From Methanobrevibacter arboriphilus (GTDB lineage Archaea > Methanobacteriota > Methanobacteria > Methanobacteriales > Methanobacteriaceae): a stretch of DNA of 64,000 nucleotides. Below the pieces are notes generated by a model. That model saw only the letters and a program-made list of their open reading frames with translations. It was not told where the DNA came from and did no database searches. Every line of letters starts with the position of its first letter. Positions within the stretch are counted from its first letter, which is position 1. The stretch is taken from assembly GCF_019669925.1 (NCBI RefSeq), contig NZ_AP019779.1, forward strand, positions 372,001-436,000. Direction: 5' to 3'. A program made the translations under genes and the position numbers. Shown one piece after another: positions 39,543 to 50,146 of this stretch.

Positions 39543-40970
39543 ATGAGCAAAATAAATGAAATTTTTAAAAATACTAGCTGGTTACTTATTTCACAGATAA
39601 TAACAAGCATTTTTGGATTTGTATGGATTGTTTTATTAGCTAGATATTTAGGAGTTTCAGATTTTGGAATAATGAATTTTGCTATATCTTTTACAAGTAT
39701 TATGAGCATATTTATTGATTTAGGAATTAATACATATATTACAAGAGATTTATCAAGATCACCAGAATTATCACAAAAATACATAGGAAATGCAATTCCA
39801 TTAAAAATATTCTTATCAATATTATCATTTATAGCCACATTGGTTATTTTATTGATAATGGATTACAATTTACTATCAATACAAGTGGTACTGCTATTTG
39901 CAATACAAACTATATTCTTAAGTATGGGATGGTTATTCAATGGAGTATTCCAAGCATTTAGTAAAATGAAATACCAAGCTATAGGAATAATTATAAACAG
40001 CTCATTAATATTATCAGGAACTCTTCTTTTAACATATTTTAACTTGGGATTGATTGCTGTTGCTTTATCATATATGGTTGGAAGTATAATTACTCTAATT
40101 TATTTATATAATAATATTAAAAATAAAATAGTAATTCCTAAAATTCAAATTGATTTAGATTTTTGGAAAAAATCTATAAAACAGGCTATTCCCTTTGGAA
40201 TAACCGGAATATTTACCACTATATACTTTATGATCGATACAGTTATGATATCATTTATGGTAGGTAATACTGCTGTTGGAATATATAGTTCAGCTTATAA
40301 AATTATCACTGTTTTTACAACAATTTATACAGTTTATACTTATGTTGTTTTTCCATTAATGTCAAAATTATATAAAGATTCAGAAGATCTTTTAAAAATT
40401 TCTTATGAAAAATCCATAAAGTATTTAATAATGATTATGTTGCCATTTGCTATTGGAATAACAATATATTCAGAAGATATTATAACATTAATTTATGGAA
40501 AAAGCTATATTTTTGCTGGAGATGTTTTAAAAATATTAATATGGAATGTGCTATTCATTATGATTAATGGAGCATCAACATCACTTTTAAACTCATCTAA
40601 TAGTGAAGTAGCTGTTACAAAAATAAATGGATTAGCTTGTTTAGTAAATGTAGTTTTAAATCTATTTTTAATATATTACCTAAGTTACATTGGAGCAAGT
40701 ATAGCTACAATAATTACAGGAGTAATAATATTTATATTAATGACTTATATTATTTTAAAAAATAAATATAAGCCAGATAAATCCTTAATTTATGGAATAG
40801 TAAAAATTTGTGTGTCTGGACTTATATTAGCTATTATTCTGTTGATACTCAATTTATCAATGTGGATAGCTCTCCCTGTAGCAATCATCATTTATTTAAT
40901 TGGAATATATTTAACAAAATCATTAGATTCTACAGATAAGGCTGTTATAAAAGAAATCATTGGAAAATAA
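39543..40970 (+). CDS. Flippase / polysaccharide biosynthesis membrane protein (Wzx-like)
   Basis: A 475-residue protein with about 12-14 membrane helices of the MATE/Wzx (PST) superfamily, which moves lipid-linked oligosaccharides across the membrane. The N-terminus NTSWLLISQIITSIFGFVWIVLLARYLG, then DFGIMNFAISFTSI and GINTYITRDLSR, is a typical start for archaeal flippases. I use ATG 39543 because GTGAAAAT precedes it; the frame is open to a TTG at 39510. The role fits with the upstream epimerase. Confidence 0.88.
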   Translation: MSKINEIFKNTSWLLISQIITSIFGFVWIVLLARYLGVSDFGIMNFAISFTSIMSIFIDLGINTYITRDLSRSPELSQKYIGNAIPLKIFLSILSFIATLVILLIMDYNLLSIQVVLLFAIQTIFLSMGWLFNGVFQAFSKMKYQAIGIIINSSLILSGTLLLTYFNLGLIAVALSYMVGSIITLIYLYNNIKNKIVIPKIQIDLDFWKKSIKQAIPFGITGIFTTIYFMIDTVMISFMVGNTAVGIYSSAYKIITVFTTIYTVYTYVVFPLMSKLYKDSEDLLKISYEKSIKYLIMIMLPFAIGITIYSEDIITLIYGKSYIFAGDVLKILIWNVLFIMINGASTSLLNSSNSEVAVTKINGLACLVNVVLNLFLIYYLSYIGASIATIITGVIIFILMTYIILKNKYKPDKSLIYGIVKICVSGLILAIILLILNLSMWIALPVAIIIYLIGIYLTKSLDSTDKAVIKEIIGK

Positions 40971-41563
40971 AATATTATTATTAATATTATCATTTTTATT
41001 TACAATATTATCACTAAAATCATAAGATCATATTCACAATAATAAAATCTTTATATGAATACACCAAGACATCTTGAATCATTAATACATTTAATACCCT
41101 CAAAGTTAATAACATCATTGTTTAACTGATTAAAAAATTTTTAATAATTTTATGTTGTTGATTAGAATCAACTAAAGATGCATAGAGTCCTAAATAATTA
41201 ATAGTGTTAATATCCAATTCTAATTTTCCCATATATTTTAAATTAAAACTACTCTTTCTTATAATATCAAAATAAACAAAAAAAATCTTAATAGGATTAA
41301 AACCAATTTTATATAGTTATAAGCTAATCAAAATGCTACTTTAAATGACCTGATATTTTTGATTCACATGTAAAATCTCCAACATAAAGATGAATTATTT
41401 ACTATGAGATAGTAATATGAAAATAATAGAGAATATTCACTGCTAGTAATATTTATTTTTTTATATATAAATATAACTAACTACTCAATAAAGCTAAAAA
41501 AATATTAAAGATAATTAAAAAGGACATTAATTTTAAATATATTATCAAACTTAATTATTGTTT
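40971..41563. other. Intergenic region containing remains of a gene
   Basis: About 590 bp. The 41051-41398 part has protein-like codons on the minus strand and is described separately. The remainder is AT-rich, and the last 100 bp should carry the promoter of the ABC permease gene. Confidence 0.55.
41051..41398 (-). pseudogene. Degraded gene of unknown family
   Basis: Three protein-like segments follow each other on the minus strand in different frames: IIHLYVGDFTCESKISGHLK (41398-41339), LYKIGFNPIKIFFVYFDIIR and onward to GLYASLVDSNQQHKIIKNF (41316-41130), and NQLNNDVINFEGIKC...RCLGVFI ending in TAA at 41051. The residue mix (Cys, Gly, Trp-free, balanced charges) is unlike translation of the nearby AT-rich spacers. 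Two frameshifts and no start codon point to a decayed gene. I do not recognise the family. Confidence 0.5.
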
Positions 41564-42694
41564 ATGTCATTTATATCATTAATTTTTAAAAATCCCTTTA
41601 GAAATAAAAGTAGAGCGATTCTTGCTATTATTGGAATTGGGATAGGAATAGCTACAATTGTTGCACTTGGAGCTATAACAGCTGGACTAACTTCAACCAT
41701 GGACGAAACATTACATGCAGGAGGATCTGACTTTTCAATAAGTGGAAAAACAGATAATTCAGGTACTACAACTAATCCACTAGGCACAAGCACTTTTAGT
41801 GAAAATTGGACATCAACGATTGATAATGTGAGTGGTGTTAAAAATGCTGCAGGAGTTTATATTGGAATGGTTTCAGTTCCAGACTCTCAATTTTTCACAC
41901 TGATTGGTATTGATTCAAAAGATACAGATTTTGCAGATTTAAAACTAACTAAAGGAACAATGTTTAAAAATGATGCAGATGAGATCATACTTGGAAAAAT
42001 ATCTGCAGATAAATTAAACAAAAATGTCAATGATAACTTAGAAATAAATGGAGAAGAATACAAGATAACTGGAATATTTGAAACAGGAGATCCTAATCAA
42101 GATGAAGGAGCATACAGTTCACTTAAGAGTGTTCAAGATCTAATGGATGATACTGGAAATATCAGTATGATTTATGTTAAAGTTGATAGTGGTGTTGATG
42201 TGGATAGTGTTACAAAAACAATCGAAGATAGATATGGTGACAATATTACTACAGTAACATCTATTTCAGATATTGAAACAATAGCTAATGCATTAGATAT
42301 GGTAAATAGTGCCTCATTTGCAATTTCCCTTTTAGCTATAATCATTGGAGGAATTGGAATAATAAACACTATGATTATGTCTGTATATGAAAGAACAAGA
42401 GAAATTGGTGTTTTAAAAGCTGTTGGATGGAAAGGAAGAAGAATACTTGGAATGATACTGGGAGAATCAATTGTACTTACAGTAACCTCTGGAGTTATAG
42501 GTTCAATAATCGGAGTAGTGGGACTTGAAATCTTAGTAGCTTTAGGTGTTTTAGGAAGCATGACTCCAATGTACACACCATACATATTCTTACAAGCATT
42601 TGCAGTAGCAATTGTTGTAGGACTTGTTGGAGGACTTTATCCTGCATGGAGAGCTAGTAGACTCCCACCAACTGAAGCATTAAGATATGAATAA
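41564..42694 (+). CDS. ABC transporter permease, FtsX/MacB type
   Basis: A 376-residue permease with one N-terminal helix (ILAIIGIGIGIATIVALGAI, with Arg-rich SLIFKNPFRNKSR before it), a large outer MacB-like periplasmic-type domain (about 45-245) and three C-terminal helices in the FtsX domain. NTMIMSVYERTREIGVLKAVGWKGRRI is the conserved cytoplasmic coupling loop, and LPPTEALRYE the usual C-terminus. ATG 41564 is preferred over TTG 41558. With the downstream ATPase it forms a MacB/LolDE-like mechanotransmission ABC system; the cargo is unknown. Confidence 0.88.
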   Translation: MSFISLIFKNPFRNKSRAILAIIGIGIGIATIVALGAITAGLTSTMDETLHAGGSDFSISGKTDNSGTTTNPLGTSTFSENWTSTIDNVSGVKNAAGVYIGMVSVPDSQFFTLIGIDSKDTDFADLKLTKGTMFKNDADEIILGKISADKLNKNVNDNLEINGEEYKITGIFETGDPNQDEGAYSSLKSVQDLMDDTGNISMIYVKVDSGVDVDSVTKTIEDRYGDNITTVTSISDIETIANALDMVNSASFAISLLAIIIGGIGIINTMIMSVYERTREIGVLKAVGWKGRRILGMILGESIVLTVTSGVIGSIIGVVGLEILVALGVLGSMTPMYTPYIFLQAFAVAIVVGLVGGLYPAWRASRLPPTEALRYE

Positions 42695-42700
42695 ATAAAT

Positions 42701-42710
42701 GGAGGTGATT
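42701..42710 (+). promoter_or_regulatory. Strong ribosome binding site deciding the ATPase start
   Basis: GGAGGTGATT is a full match to the anti-Shine-Dalgarno complement, 3 nt before ATG 42714. It makes the ATG at 42699 (just two bases upstream of the site) an unlikely start. Confidence 0.75.
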
Positions 42711-42713
42711 TTA

Positions 42714-43562
42714 ATGGTAAAAAATGATTTAACTAAAACAAATGAAATTGAAAATATAGATGAAAATAATAAAAATAATAATAATAATGATATTAATAAT
42801 AGTGTTAATAAGGATATTAATATTAATAAAGATATTAATGAAAATAATATCATCAAAGAGAATATTGTTGAAATTAAAGGCTTAGAAAAAAGCTATGAAA
42901 AGGGCAATATAAAAGCTTTAAATGGAATTGATTTAGATATAAAAGAAGGAGAATTTGTATCTATTATTGGACCATCTGGATCTGGTAAATCAACACTACT
43001 TAACATGCTTGGAGCATTAGATATAGCAGATAGTGGAACAATTAATGTTGCAGGTTATGATTTAAGTAAAAACAAGAATTTAGATGAGTTTAGATCAAAA
43101 AAGATAGGTTTCATATTTCAACTGCACAATTTAATCCCCAATATTTCAGTAGTTGAAAATGTAGAAATACCTATGTTTGAAGGAAAACTATCTAGTAAAG
43201 ATAGAAGAACATTAGCTTTAAAACTCTTAGATAGTGTAGGGTTAAAAGATAAAGCAAAAATTAAACCAACTAAATTATCAGGAGGAGAAAGACAAAGAGT
43301 AGCTATTGCAAGAGCTTTAGCAAATGATCCTTCAATAATATTAGCTGATGAACCTACAGGATCCCTTGATTCAAGAACTAGTAAAAAAATCTTGGATCAA
43401 CTAAATAAAATGCATAAAGAAAAAAATGTTACATTAATTATGGTAACACATGATATGAATGTAGCTAAATTAGCTGATAGAGTAATAGAAGTTTTAGATG
43501 GAAAAATACTTAAATCAACAGACAATTCCCTATTAAATGATAATATAACAATAGAAGGATAA
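42714..43562 (+). CDS. ABC transporter ATP-binding protein, MacB/LolD type
   Basis: A 282-residue ATPase. After an Asn/Asp-rich N-terminal extension (about 8-50, [20 protein letters not shown]) comes a standard ATP-binding domain with Walker A GPSGSGKST (about 91-99), Q-loop FIFQLHNLIP, signature LSGGERQRVA, Walker B IILADEPTGSLD and the switch histidine VTHDMN. It powers the preceding permease; the genes are 19 bp apart. The extension is encoded by AAT-rich simple sequence that resembles one in the convergent neighbour gene. Confidence 0.92.
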   Translation: MVKNDLTKTNEIENIDENNKNNNNNDINNSVNKDININKDINENNIIKENIVEIKGLEKSYEKGNIKALNGIDLDIKEGEFVSIIGPSGSGKSTLLNMLGALDIADSGTINVAGYDLSKNKNLDEFRSKKIGFIFQLHNLIPNISVVENVEIPMFEGKLSSKDRRTLALKLLDSVGLKDKAKIKPTKLSGGERQRVAIARALANDPSIILADEPTGSLDSRTSKKILDQLNKMHKEKNVTLIMVTHDMNVAKLADRVIEVLDGKILKSTDNSLLNDNITIEG

Positions 43563-43747
43563 AATTATATTATCCCCTATTTTTTATTATCCCAATTATA
43601 TCCTATTATCCATTATTATTTCTTATTACATTATATATATCTTATCATCCCTTATTGTTTCTTATTGCCTTATATTATATCCTATTATCTTTCATTATTC
43701 TCTATTTTTTATTAATTTTATAAAATTTATTATTTCTTACTTTTTTA

Positions 43748-46201
43748 TTAATTTTCTACATTTTTATTAGTTAATTTAATAATTTTAGAATCAATATCAT
43801 CATATAAAAAGTCATCTATTTTTTTATAAGGTTTACAGGTCATATTTTCACAAACAGAAATCATATTTTCGTTAAAATTTTCAGAATCTTTATCAAGAAG
43901 AGAAATAGTTAAAAAAGGATTCCAAAAGCTTAATTTTTCTTTAGCAATATTAATACTAATTTTATTAATATTTTTATTAATATTAATATCCTTATTAATA
44001 ATATTGTTAACATCCTTATTATTATTTTTATTAATATTTTTATTATCTAAATCAAGGGCTAAATTAATATGAAGACCACCAGACTTATCATAAATTAATC
44101 CTGAAATTAATGTTATAAATGCTAATGGATTTTTTTCAATATCTGTCTTTAAACTATAAATAATCTCTTCAAAAACATCTTTATAATAATCATTATTTGT
44201 AATCGAATACAACCTCATAAGATTAAATACACTTATATTGTTACCTGAAGGAATAGCACCATCATAAACATTTTTAGTTCTAATTGGTAGATCATTTACA
44301 TCAGATCCAGATAAGTAAAGAACTCCATCATCAAAAAATAGATCAATCATACTATCCATTAAATTTTGAGCATTATTTAACCATTTTTTATTTAATGTTA
44401 CTTGGAATAACTCAATAAATCCCCATATAACATAAGCATAATCATCTAAAACTCCTTTGTTTCTGATTTTCCCATCTTTATAACTAGTATATAATCTTCC
44501 ATCTTTTATTAACTTATTTATTATAAATTCTCCAATTTCTTCAGCTTTTTCGATATACTCTCTTTTATTTAAAATATTTGCACCCATAGACAAAGTAGCT
44601 ATCATTAATCCATTAACAAAAGCTAAATTCTTTTTATCTTTAAATGGAGGAGTTCTTTTTAGCCTAAAATTATATAATTTTTTTGTAGAATCTTCAATAA
44701 ATGAATTAAATTCAAAATTTTCATCAGCATCATGATTTTGAATAGTATTCTCATTTATATTTGGATTAACCTTATTATAACCATTTATATTCTGATCATT
44801 TATATCATGATTATTTATATCATGATCATGTATATTCTGATCATGTATATTATAATTTCCACTTCCAAAAATAGTATAATATTCTTTTTTATTATTATAA
44901 AAGGTTTTAATTAAGTTAGGAATATTCTTTTTTTTAAAATTTCCATCTCTAGTTATATCAAATAATTTACAAAATTTTTCAGAGTCTGAAGAGCCTAAAA
45001 CTTTTCTAATATCATTTATTGTGAACAAATAATATTTTCCTTCTTCACCTTCACTATCTGCATCTTGAGCTGTATAAAACCCATGTTCTCCTAACATTTC
45101 TCTAAAACAATAGTCTAAAATTTTTTTAGCTATTTTAAGATACTTTTTATTAAATAATAAACCAGCTTCAAGATAAGCTATAGCTAAAATACCATTATCA
45201 TACATCATTTTTTCAAAATGAGGAACTAACCATTTATAATCAACTGAATATCTCGAAAACCCACCAGCAATATGATCAAAAATACCTCCATTAAACATAC
45301 TATCTAATGTCTTTTCAACCATATCCTTTGCTTCCAAGCTTTCTGTTTGAAAATAGTATCTATTTAAAAAAAGAATGTTTTGAACTGATGGAAATTTAGG
45401 AGCATATCCAAATCCTCCAAACCGATTATCAAACCTTGATTTAAGATCTTCAAATGTTCTTTCAATTATAGAATAATCTAAAACTGACTCATCCTTATCT
45501 CTATTATTGACAATACTCTTATTATCAAATCTATCTGATCTATTTAAATTTTTTAAATCATTAATTATATCATTAGCAATATTTTTAACTTTATTTGGAT
45601 CATTCTTCCAAGTATTGGATATATCATTTAATATTCTAATAAGAGATATTTTAGGATAGTATGTCCCTGCAAAAAAAGGTTTTTTATCATTATCTATTAA
45701 AACTGTTAATGGCCAACCACCATTTCCTGTGAAAATAATAGCTGATTCCATATACATACTATCAACAGAAGGCATTTCTTCTCTGTCAACTTTTATACTG
45801 ATAAAGTTTTCATTTAGAATCTTAGCTACTTCTTCATCTTCAAAAGATTCTTTTTCCATGACATGACACCAATGACATGTTGAATACCCAATACTTAAAA
45901 ATATAGGTTTATTTTCTTTCTTAGCTAATGAAAAAGATTTTTCATTCCAAGGATGCCAATTTACTGGATTATATGCATGTTGCAAGAGATAGGGAGATGT
46001 TTCATTAATCAAATCATTTGGTTTTCTGTTTTCATTTATTTTATTATTACTATTATTTTTATTAATAGTTTTTTTATCAATATTTTTAATACCACTACTC
46101 TTATTATCAATATCACTAACACTATTATTAATATTTCTAACACTTTTATTATTAGTATTACTAATATTTTTATTACTAGTATTTTTACGATTAAAACTCA
46201 T
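43748..46201 (-). CDS. Thioredoxin-domain protein, YyaL/SSP411 (DUF255) family
   Basis: An 817-residue protein. The family core starts at about residue 60 ([24 protein letters not shown]) and includes a thioredoxin-like domain with CHWCHVME (about 111-118) and a C-terminal six-hairpin barrel ([44 protein letters not shown]). The exact reaction is not known. Three Asn-rich low-complexity parts are not family-typical: residues 1-58, a five-residue repeat ([15 protein letters not shown]) at about 445-480, and [20 protein letters not shown] at about 725-760. An internal start near residue 58 cannot be excluded. Confidence 0.87.
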   Translation of the reverse strand: MSFNRKNTSNKNISNTNNKSVRNINNSVSDIDNKSSGIKNIDKKTINKNNSNNKINENRKPNDLINETSPYLLQHAYNPVNWHPWNEKSFSLAKKENKPIFLSIGYSTCHWCHVMEKESFEDEEVAKILNENFISIKVDREEMPSVDSMYMESAIIFTGNGGWPLTVLIDNDKKPFFAGTYYPKISLIRILNDISNTWKNDPNKVKNIANDIINDLKNLNRSDRFDNKSIVNNRDKDESVLDYSIIERTFEDLKSRFDNRFGGFGYAPKFPSVQNILFLNRYYFQTESLEAKDMVEKTLDSMFNGGIFDHIAGGFSRYSVDYKWLVPHFEKMMYDNGILAIAYLEAGLLFNKKYLKIAKKILDYCFREMLGEHGFYTAQDADSEGEEGKYYLFTINDIRKVLGSSDSEKFCKLFDITRDGNFKKKNIPNLIKTFYNNKKEYYTIFGSGNYNIHDQNIHDHDINNHDINDQNINGYNKVNPNINENTIQNHDADENFEFNSFIEDSTKKLYNFRLKRTPPFKDKKNLAFVNGLMIATLSMGANILNKREYIEKAEEIGEFIINKLIKDGRLYTSYKDGKIRNKGVLDDYAYVIWGFIELFQVTLNKKWLNNAQNLMDSMIDLFFDDGVLYLSGSDVNDLPIRTKNVYDGAIPSGNNISVFNLMRLYSITNNDYYKDVFEEIIYSLKTDIEKNPLAFITLISGLIYDKSGGLHINLALDLDNKNINKNNNKDVNNIINKDININKNINKISINIAKEKLSFWNPFLTISLLDKDSENFNENMISVCENMTCKPYKKIDDFLYDDIDSKIIKLTNKNVEN

Positions 46202-46731
46202 TTAAAACACCAAAATCTAAGGAATATGATAAATTTAACTAAAAAATTTCATTTTTTAAATATTAATAATGTTTTTCCCATAAAACGATAAAATATCAAA
46301 AATAAATCAAAAAGCATATGATGAAAGATATAATTAAAAAATATAAATAAAAAATATGGATAATATATAAATATTATATATGTAAATATATAGGGAATTT
46401 AATGAATCTAATAATATTATGTTAGAACAGTATAATAAAATTTACTTTTTAATTATACATAAAGTTAGAATGAAAATTATTAAAAATAATAAAATTATTA
46501 AAAATAAAGATATTATTAAAAATAAGGGTATTATTGAAAATAAAAATATTAAAAAGAGAATAATATTAAAATAAGAATTAAAGATAATAAAAATATTAAA
46601 AATAAGGATATTATTGAAAATAAGTATATAATAAAAATATTAAAAATATAATAATAAAAAAATAATAAAATATAGGTAATAATATTTAAAAATTAAATAA
46701 TAATAGTAAAGTAAAAATTAATTAACAACAA
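46202..46731. other. Intergenic region with ATTAAAAATAA simple repeats
   Basis: About 530 bp without a gene, between the back-to-back minus-strand TetR and YyaL genes. From 46470 to 46650 the motif AAAAATAAGGATATTATTGA and its variants recur with spacings of about 30-100 bp. TATATATGTAAATATATAGG near 46370-46395 could be a promoter for the YyaL gene but is not compelling. Confidence 0.5.
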
Positions 46732-47355
46732 TTATTTACTATTATCTAATCCTAAATTTTTACATATCATATTTAAATTTAAATCTATGAGTTTTTCTAA
46801 TCCAAAATGAGGGAATATTATGGAAAGTTCAATGAAGCCCATAAATATTGTGAAAATGTAAAGAGCTGCATCTTCAGAATTGATATCCTCAGGAATTTCT
46901 TTATTCTTTTTTGACTCTTCTATTAAATCTTTATAAAAATTAAATATTTTAAGATTTAATTCATGGTAAGTTTCTCTTAGCTCAGGATGTTGATGATAAA
47001 TACCCATAAGTAATAAATAATACTCTTTATAATCAACCCCATCTTTATCAGAAAGCTCAAAAATATTGCAATTGCTCTCAATATCAAGACAAGTATGATA
47101 ATAAAAAACAAATTTTAATTTTTCAATTATAGTACCTTTATAATTTTTAACTATTTTTTTAAAGTTATCAATTTCATTTAAAAGATATAATTCAACCATA
47201 TATTTTAATATGTCATTTTTATTATCAAAATGGTAATATACTGCTCCAGTAGTTACATCTGCTGCTTCTTGAATTTGTTTTAAAGATACATTATCAAACC
47301 CATACTTAAGAGCTAGCAAAAATGTAGCTTCAGCTATTTTATCTTTATTATTCAT
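46732..47355 (-). CDS. TetR/AcrR family transcriptional regulator
   Basis: A 207-residue regulator. The N-terminal helix-turn-helix is clear: KIAEATFLLALKYGFDNVSLKQIQEAADVTTGAVYYHFDNKNDIL (about 6-50). The C-terminal ligand domain is not specific; it has several Cys and Glu residues (CNIFELSDKDGVDYKEY). It is divergent from nreA with 204 bp between starts. Targets are unknown; it may repress itself and a neighbour such as the nearby ABC system. Confidence 0.88.
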   Translation of the reverse strand: MNNKDKIAEATFLLALKYGFDNVSLKQIQEAADVTTGAVYYHFDNKNDILKYMVELYLLNEIDNFKKIVKNYKGTIIEKLKFVFYYHTCLDIESNCNIFELSDKDGVDYKEYYLLLMGIYHQHPELRETYHELNLKIFNFYKDLIEESKKNKEIPEDINSEDAALYIFTIFMGFIELSIIFPHFGLEKLIDLNLNMICKNLGLDNSK

Positions 47356-47408
47356 GCAAAAAACCTTTTTTATTTATTAATCTAATATATCATTAATATA
47401 TCCAATTA

Positions 47409-47438
47409 AAGTATAGTAATATATTATATTATATACTT
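47409..47438. promoter_or_regulatory. Possible TetR operator, 7-bp inverted repeat
   Basis: AAGTATA and TATACTT flank a 16-bp AT core about 54 bp upstream of the TetR start. Spacing and size fit a TetR-type dimer site, but in such AT-rich DNA chance occurrence is possible. Confidence 0.3.
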
Positions 47439-47559
47439 ATATAAATATTCTCAATTCTAAATATTATTGATACTAAATTCTCAATACTAAATATAATAAA
47501 TATTATAAAAATAAGTAAAACACTATTTTAAAATACTAGTTTAGAATATAAATTAATGT

Positions 47560-48747
47560 ATGTTTAGATCAAAAAATGCCTATTTAAAAAAATTAACAGA
47601 AAAAATTCAAATGAAATCTGTAAAAGTAGGTAAAGATTTAGATGGAAGTACACCACCATCAGTATTTATTGGTAGATGGAGCTATCCAAAAGTATATGCT
47701 GGTCCAATGATGGTATCTGAAACAGGAGATACTTCTATAATGGATTCACCAGAATCATGGATTGGTGAAAATAAAACACAAGAAGATATAATAAATTATC
47801 GTTTAAATCTTGTTAGAGGTAAACAATTAATAAAGATTGATGATATCGAAAATCCATTTGTTGAAAAATTACAAGACATATCATTATCATCAAAATCAAC
47901 AGATACTGAAGCAAAATTTGGTAAAAGACCAGTTGGGTCATCATTTAATGAAGATAGCACTCCTCATGGACCAAGTGCTGTTATTGAAAAATTTGATATA
48001 GATAGCGTAAGATGGGATAAACAACTTGAAAAAACTTACTATGATACTGATTTAAAAGCTACAGAAGCAGTTATAAATTTACATGATAAAGATGTGCCCT
48101 TCTCAGCGATGCAAAAAGCTTTTTCAGTTGGAGCAATAGGAACTAAAAATAGAAGAAAACTTGTTCCAACAAGATGGTCAATTACAGCATGTGATAGCTC
48201 AATAGCTAATACACTTCTTAAAGAAGTTAGACATTACCCAATTATTGATACTACAAGAGTATATGAATTTAGTAGTCTTAAAAATTATTATGCTATAATT
48301 CTTACTCCACTGGAATGGCAATATGAATGGATGGAGGCATTTATAAAAATACTTGGAAAAGAAGAAATGATCTTTTCAGATTATGAAACCAATACAGATA
48401 AAAAAGAGTATTCCAGTGTTGGAGGATGTTATTATACTTGTAAAATGGCAGTATTAGACTCATTAGCTAAACAAAAAAAGCAAGCAGGAGCTATTGTTCT
48501 TAGAGAAGCTTACTCTGGTTATGTTCCTCTTGGAGTTTTCAATGTCAGAGAAAATGTTAAATATGCAATGGAACAACCCTATAAAGAATTTGAAAGTTTA
48601 AAACAATCGCTCGAATACATAGGAACAAAGCTTAAAATCCCAGTGAATAAGTATGTTAAAACAAGTGAACTCTTAAAAGAATTATTACAATCAAGACAAA
48701 CAACATTAGATGCATTCTTTAAAAAAGATGTTAAACATCAAATGTAA
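47560..48747 (+). CDS. nreA: DNA repair protein NreA
   Basis: A 395-residue member of the archaeal Nre family, which protects against DNA damage and interacts with PCNA. The conserved N-terminal part [17 protein letters not shown], then [15 protein letters not shown] and [18 protein letters not shown], and the central [20 protein letters not shown] are characteristic. The C-terminus carries a textbook PIP box, QTTLDAFF. The N-terminal zinc-binding cysteine pairs that I recall from other Nre proteins are not present, and the frame is closed directly upstream. TTTTAAAATA about 30 bp before the ATG and the lack of a ribosome binding site suggest a leaderless mRNA. Confidence 0.88.
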   Translation: MFRSKNAYLKKLTEKIQMKSVKVGKDLDGSTPPSVFIGRWSYPKVYAGPMMVSETGDTSIMDSPESWIGENKTQEDIINYRLNLVRGKQLIKIDDIENPFVEKLQDISLSSKSTDTEAKFGKRPVGSSFNEDSTPHGPSAVIEKFDIDSVRWDKQLEKTYYDTDLKATEAVINLHDKDVPFSAMQKAFSVGAIGTKNRRKLVPTRWSITACDSSIANTLLKEVRHYPIIDTTRVYEFSSLKNYYAIILTPLEWQYEWMEAFIKILGKEEMIFSDYETNTDKKEYSSVGGCYYTCKMAVLDSLAKQKKQAGAIVLREAYSGYVPLGVFNVRENVKYAMEQPYKEFESLKQSLEYIGTKLKIPVNKYVKTSELLKELLQSRQTTLDAFFKKDVKHQM

Positions 48748-49061
48748 GAATTTTGAATTATAAAATAAATTTAAGAAAGTATAAACTAATAAAATAAGAA
48801 TCTATCTTCGTTTAATAATATTTTCTAATAATTAAAAAATCAAAGCTTTCTTAATTTTACAAAAAATAAAAAAATTTTTAAAATTAAATAAAAACTTCTT
48901 TTTTAAAATTAAAAAATAAAAATTTTATAATTAAATAAAAATGTGATTACAGAAAATGTGATTATAGAAAATATGATATGTATAAAATATAGACTACAAC
49001 ATGTAGTTTAATTAATTATTTAGTTTAGGGAAAATTAAAAAATTTATAAAAAGGCCAAAAA
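48748..49061. other. Intergenic region, AT-rich
   Basis: About 314 bp between nreA and the aminotransferase gene without a gene. TGTGATTACAGAAAA/TGTGATTATAGAAAA is directly repeated at 48942-48971. CTACAACATGTAGTTTAATT (48991-49010) contains a small palindrome around ACATGT. Confidence 0.5.
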
Positions 49062-50051
49062 ATGAATCTATTATACAAAGAATCTTCAAAAAAAACAAAA
49101 GAAGCAATGGAAGCAACAATAAAAGATTCACTAAATTTTGAAAATAAAAATAATAATGATAATGATATTAAGGCTAAAATATGTTCAAAAACAGATCATA
49201 GCTATTGTGAAATTGTAAATAGTGGAAATGCAGCTATAATGGTAGCTATGAATGCAATTAAAGGCCCAATAATAATACCGGATCAAGGAGCTTGGCATGG
49301 TTTTAAACAAATAGCTAAATTCCTAAATAAAGAAATACTAACAATTAAAACAGATTTGGGGATAATAACTCAGGAAAAATTAGATGAGTTTCTAGAAAAA
49401 AACCATTATATTAATAATAATGGAACTTCAGCTATATTCTTAACTAGTTTTGCAGGATATACAGCAGAACAACCAATGAAAAAAATAAGTAATTGGTCTC
49501 GAAAAAATGATATTACTCTTGTTGAAGATGCATCAGGAGGAATATGTGACTTTGAGAAGAAATTAGCTAATGGAAAGTATTCAGATATTATAATAGTTTC
49601 AACTTCATCACCAAAGGTGATTAATGTTAATGATGGTGGTTTTATAACCACCAACAATAAGGAGATTTTTAAAAAATCAAAACTTCTATTAAAAGTATTT
49701 AAATCTAATAATATTACAAAAAAAGCTATTTATACTGAGATAGATTTTGCAGAAAACAATCTAAAAAAGACAATTCAAGCTACAAGTTATATTAAAAATA
49801 ATCTTGATAATATTATACATCAAAAAAAAAGGGGAACTAACGTTATATTAGCTAGTGATAATCATCATGAATTATATAAAAATCTAAAAGGAGAATTTGA
49901 TCTAGGTGGGCGAACGTTTATAACTAAATGTCCAAACTATAACCGGGTGAAAGAAAAGGGAATAGCCATTGAAATTAAAAATTTAGATACTAAATCCCTT
50001 AAAAAAGAAAATTTAGATGAAATCATCAGAATTGTTCAGAAATATCAATGA
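49062..50051 (+). CDS. DegT/DnrJ/EryC1-like PLP-dependent enzyme
   Basis: A 329-residue fold-type I PLP enzyme, probably of the sugar aminotransferase (DegT) class. Visible motifs are NSGNAAIMVAMNAIKGPIIIPDQGAWHG (about 52-79), TLVEDASGGI with the PLP-ring Asp (about 152), and STSSPKVINVNDGGFITTN, in which the Lys is the likely Schiff-base residue (about 186). The protein is shorter than the usual 360-400 residues and lacks the typical C-terminal half, so its substrate is uncertain. It is isolated from the glycan genes. Confidence 0.75.
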   Translation: MNLLYKESSKKTKEAMEATIKDSLNFENKNNNDNDIKAKICSKTDHSYCEIVNSGNAAIMVAMNAIKGPIIIPDQGAWHGFKQIAKFLNKEILTIKTDLGIITQEKLDEFLEKNHYINNNGTSAIFLTSFAGYTAEQPMKKISNWSRKNDITLVEDASGGICDFEKKLANGKYSDIIIVSTSSPKVINVNDGGFITTNNKEIFKKSKLLLKVFKSNNITKKAIYTEIDFAENNLKKTIQATSYIKNNLDNIIHQKKRGTNVILASDNHHELYKNLKGEFDLGGRTFITKCPNYNRVKEKGIAIEIKNLDTKSLKKENLDEIIRIVQKYQ

Positions 50052-50146
50052 AAAAAGAATAAAGTTTTATATACATGTATAAATTAATCATTTGAATTTT
50101 AGTAGTAGAGTTATTGTAATTATATTTGTTGTTATGGTGATATATT

